In this document: positions 14,639-16,812 of the stretch, piece by piece
How the letters are laid out: every line of letters begins with the position of its first letter
Numbering within the stretch: position 1 is the stretch's first letter
Assembly (NCBI GenBank): GCA_023418755.1
Contig: JAEZZE010000320.1
Coordinates: 1-16,812 of the forward strand
Reading direction: 5' to 3'
Length of the DNA stretch: 16,812 nucleotides
From: Bacillota bacterium
GTDB taxonomy: Bacteria > Bacillota > Bacilli > Paenibacillales > Paenibacillaceae
Program-made: the position numbers and the translations under genes
The notes under the pieces: model-generated
Databases searched by the model: none
What the model was told of the DNA's origin: nothing
The model's input: the letters and a program-made list of their open reading frames with translations, nothing else

Positions 14639-16345
14639 ATGTCAGCAATTAATCCGCTGGAATTGTACGAAAGATGGTTAAGCGACGACAACATAGATGA
14701 AACAACGAAAGATGAGCTCAGAAGCATTGCCGGCCAGACGGGCGAAATCGAGGATCGCTTCTATCGGGAGCTGGAATTCGGGACGGGCGGCCTGCGCGGC
14801 GTCATGGGAGCCGGCACGAACCGGATGAACCGCTACGTAATCGGCAAGGCGACGCAAGGCTTCGCGAATTTCCTGCGCGGGCAGTCCTCGTCTCCTTCGG
14901 TCGTTATTGCGCACGATTCGCGCGCCAACTCCGACGTTTTCTCGTTAGAAGCGGCTTGCGTGCTGGCGGCAAACGGCATACGTACTTATCTGTTCCCGTC
15001 TTTGCGCCCGACTCCGCAGCTGTCGTTCGCGGTTCGCGATCTCGGCGCGACGGGAGGCGTCGTCGTGACGGCCAGCCATAACCCGCCGGAATATAACGGC
15101 TACAAGGTATACGGCGCGGACGGGGGCCAGCTCGTTCCGAATCAGGCGGAGCAGGTGATTCAGGAAATTCGCGCGATTGCTTCCTTCGATCAAGTGAAGA
15201 GGCTGTCCCGCGAAGAGGCGGAAGCGCAAGGGCTGCTGGTCTGGCTAGGCGAAGAGGCCGACCAGCGCTTCGTGGACGCGGTGGCGGCGCAAGTCGTGCA
15301 GCCCGAGCTGATCCGCGGCGGAGCCGGGGACGAGCTGGGCATCGTATTCACGCCGCTTCACGGAGCCGGAAATGTGCCGATCCAGCGCGTGCTGGGCCAG
15401 GCGGGGTTCACGAAGGTGAGCGTCGTGAGCGAGCAGGAGCGGCCGGACGGCATGTTCCCGACGGTCAAATCCCCGAACCCGGAGGAGCAGGAAGCGTTCA
15501 CGCTGGCGATCAAGCTGGCGGGCGAGGTCGGGGCCGACTTGATTATCGGCACGGACCCGGACTGCGACCGGATGGGCGCGGTCGTGAAGAACGACAAGGG
15601 CGAATTCGTCGTGCTGACAGGCAACCAGTCCGGCGCTCTGATGGTCCATTACTTGCTCTCGAATCTGAAGGCGAACGGTAAGCTGCCGGAGAACGGCGCG
15701 GTCGTCAAGACGATCGTGACGAGCGAGATGGGAGCGGACATCGCCGCTTCTTACGGCTGCGAAGTGTTCAGCACGCTGACGGGCTTCAAATATATCGGAG
15801 AGCTGATGACGAAGTTCGAGAAGGACGGTTCTCGCGAGTTTCTTTTCGGTTATGAGGAAAGCTATGGATATTTGACGGGGACGTACGCGCGGGACAAGGA
15901 TGCGGTAGTCGCTTCTTTGCTGATCTGCGAGGCGGCCGCGTATTATAAGTCTCAAGGCAAAACGCTGTACGACGTGCTGTTGGAACTGTACGGGCTGTAC
16001 GGAACGTATCTGGAGAAGCTTGAATCCCGAACGCTCAAGGGCAAGGACGGCGTCGAGAAGATCGGCGCGATCATGAACGATTGGCGCGGAGCTCCTCCGA
16101 CGGAAGTCGCGGGCGTGCGCGTATCGAAGGTGCTGGACTACTCCGAGGGGCTGGACGGGCTTCCGGCCGAGAACGTGCTGAAGTTCCTGCTCGAGGACGA
16201 CTCCTGGTTCTGCTTGCGTCCTTCGGGAACGGAGCCGAAGATCAAGGTTTATTTCGCGGTGCGGGGCAAGAGCTTGGACGAAGCTTCCACATCGCTGGAA
16301 AAGCTCGTAGCGGGCGTTATGGCACGCGTGGATTCTACGGCGTAA
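14639..16345 (+). CDS. pgcA: Phosphohexomutase (alpha-phosphoglucomutase type)
   Basis: A 568-aa cytosolic enzyme interconverting glucose-1-phosphate and glucose-6-phosphate (some relatives use mannose or phosphopentose). It supplies precursors for UDP-glucose, glycolipid and teichoic or exopolysaccharide synthesis. Signatures in order: ELEFGTGGLRG (44-54), phosphoserine loop TASHNPPEYNGYKVY with Ser146, metal loop GTDPDCDR (Asp306, Asp308, Asp310), TGFKYIGELM (381-390), sugar-specificity loop EESYG (406-410) and phosphate-binding RPSGTEPKIKVYF near the C-terminus. It is similar in size to B. subtilis PgcA. The start ATG 14639 follows AAAGGGTGTG; the in-frame TTG at 14600 has no ribosome binding site. 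Two unrelated tandem arrays flank it. A PGM2-like phosphopentomutase activity cannot be excluded. Confidence 0.92.
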   Translation: MSAINPLELYERWLSDDNIDETTKDELRSIAGQTGEIEDRFYRELEFGTGGLRGVMGAGTNRMNRYVIGKATQGFANFLRGQSSSPSVVIAHDSRANSDVFSLEAACVLAANGIRTYLFPSLRPTPQLSFAVRDLGATGGVVVTASHNPPEYNGYKVYGADGGQLVPNQAEQVIQEIRAIASFDQVKRLSREEAEAQGLLVWLGEEADQRFVDAVAAQVVQPELIRGGAGDELGIVFTPLHGAGNVPIQRVLGQAGFTKVSVVSEQERPDGMFPTVKSPNPEEQEAFTLAIKLAGEVGADLIIGTDPDCDRMGAVVKNDKGEFVVLTGNQSGALMVHYLLSNLKANGKLPENGAVVKTIVTSEMGADIAASYGCEVFSTLTGFKYIGELMTKFEKDGSREFLFGYEESYGYLTGTYARDKDAVVASLLICEAAAYYKSQGKTLYDVLLELYGLYGTYLEKLESRTLKGKDGVEKIGAIMNDWRGAPPTEVAGVRVSKVLDYSEGLDGLPAENVLKFLLEDDSWFCLRPSGTEPKIKVYFAVRGKSLDEASTSLEKLVAGVMARVDSTA

Positions 16346-16425
16346 GGTATCGGCGGAATGGCGGTAATCAAGCCGGTCAGCTCCTGTGGGATAGTAATAA
16401 TATGTGTGACAGGTGCAATGGGCTA
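16346..16425. other. Gap between pgcA and the 51-bp array
   Basis: There is no terminator after pgcA. The stretch from about 16376 retains the pattern AGC..CTGTGGGA..GT.AT of the array unit, so it may be an eroded unit. Nothing else is seen. Confidence 0.4.
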
Positions 16426-16812
16426 GATAACGGTCCGTGGGACCGTTATGGTGAAGGTAAGTGGGCTTTTGGAGGAAATAGCGGTCTGCGGGACCGTTAT
16501 GGTGAAGGTAAGTGGGCTTTTGGAGGAAATAGCGGTCCGTGGGACCGTTATTGCAGAGGCAAGTGAGCTTTTAGAGGAAATAGCGGTCTGTGGGACCGTT
16601 ATTGCGGAGGTAAGTGGGCATTTGGAGGAAATAGCGGTCTGTGGGACCGTTATTGCGGAGGTAAGTGGGCTTTTGGTTGAAATAGCGGTCTGTGGGACCG
16701 TTATTGCGGAGGTAAGTGGGCTTTTGGAGGAAATAGCGGTCCGTGGGACCGTTATGGTGAAGGTAAGTGGGCATTTGGAGGAAATAGCGGTCTGTGGGAC
16801 CGTTATGGTGAA
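16426..16812. repeat. 51-bp tandem array with a hairpin in every unit (continues past the window)
   Basis: Seven full units start at 16426, 16477, 16528, 16579, 16630, 16681 and 16732, and a partial one at 16783. All are exactly 51 bp with only base substitutions. Each unit contains a palindrome of about 23 bp; in the first it is a perfect 10-bp stem, ATAACGGTCC-gtg-GGACCGTTAT. The remainder (GG.GAAGGTAAGTGGGCTTTTGGAGGA) is unpaired and purine-rich. The + strand frame with NSGLWDRY..GKWAFGG repeats is broken by TGA in units 3 and 5. The minus-strand frame is open only because 51 is a multiple of 3. I treat it as non-coding. Confidence 0.88.

Noticed and set aside
16571..16774. Minus-strand frame encoding NGPTDRYF-type 17-residue repeats
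   Set aside because: Openness follows from the 51-bp period; no ribosome binding site is visible and the start is arbitrary within the array. It remains open to the window edge, so a longer frame beyond cannot be fully excluded.
16426..16812. CRISPR array
   Set aside because: The whole 51-bp unit is repeated with no variable spacers, and no cas genes are present. The array at 14207-14543 fails for the same reason.

Overview
The window is a single-strand chromosomal core segment: every gene I can support lies on the + strand. Gene content and order (nuoN, ywzB-like, murA, spoIID, spoIIQ, spoIIID, mbl, flhO, flhP, fabZ, pgcA) point to an endospore-forming, flagellated Firmicute. The G+C-rich coding sequence, a nuo complex I gene directly upstream of the ywzB-murA block, and the small EpuA-type membrane protein after flhP suggest a high-G+C member of Paenibacillaceae (Cohnella or a G+C-rich Paenibacillus). 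That placement is inferred from gene content, not from a search.

Layout. 1-659 is the 3' end of nuoN (complex I membrane subunit). 660-1121 is a long gap holding a 218-bp imperfect palindrome. 1122-3245 is a secreted or membrane-anchored subtilisin with three C-terminal PPC-type domains. 3316-3576 is a DUF1146 (YwzB-like) membrane protein. 3806-5191 is murA, closed by a strong terminator. 5529-6719 (spoIID) and 6814-7545 (spoIIQ) belong to the engulfment machinery, and a near-consensus sigma-F promoter sits directly ahead of spoIIQ. 7767-8900 is an HD-GYP-family protein whose HD motif His is Cys. A second palindrome (about 8919-9045) follows it. 9194-9481 is spoIIID, with a sigma-E-like promoter, and 9681-10679 is mbl. 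10725-12421 holds the flagellar rod/hook-family genes flhO and flhP. 12487-12720 is the EpuA-type protein, followed by a terminator. 12841-13350 is a CDP-alcohol phosphatidyltransferase. 13351-13755 contains a hairpin-rich repeat-like element. 13756-14193 is fabZ. 14207-14543 is a degenerate tandem array of nine units of about 38 bp. 14639-16345 is pgcA, a phosphohexomutase. An exact 51-bp tandem array runs from 16426 off the right edge.

How the genes work together. Most are cell-envelope and development functions: peptidoglycan precursor synthesis (MurA), wall elongation (Mbl), septal peptidoglycan hydrolysis and the engulfment complex (SpoIID, SpoIIQ), mother-cell transcription (SpoIIID), phospholipid and fatty-acid synthesis (PgsA-like, FabZ) and sugar-phosphate supply for envelope glycans (PgcA). 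The flagellar pair beside mbl matches the arrangement known in Bacillus subtilis. The visible promoters fit the expected timetable: vegetative-type ahead of murA, the HD-GYP gene and the pgsA-like gene, sigma-F ahead of spoIIQ, and sigma-E-like ahead of spoIIID.

I see no clear undescribed multi-gene system. The least explained material is non-coding: two related long palindromes, one hairpin mosaic and two unrelated tandem arrays flanking pgcA. In the 51-bp array, the unit-to-unit changes inside the hairpin stem keep it paired through G-U wobble only when read as a + strand transcript. The most interesting protein-level points are the degenerate HD-GYP active site and a SpoIIQ that keeps apparent zinc ligands but lacks the catalytic Tyr-x-His.
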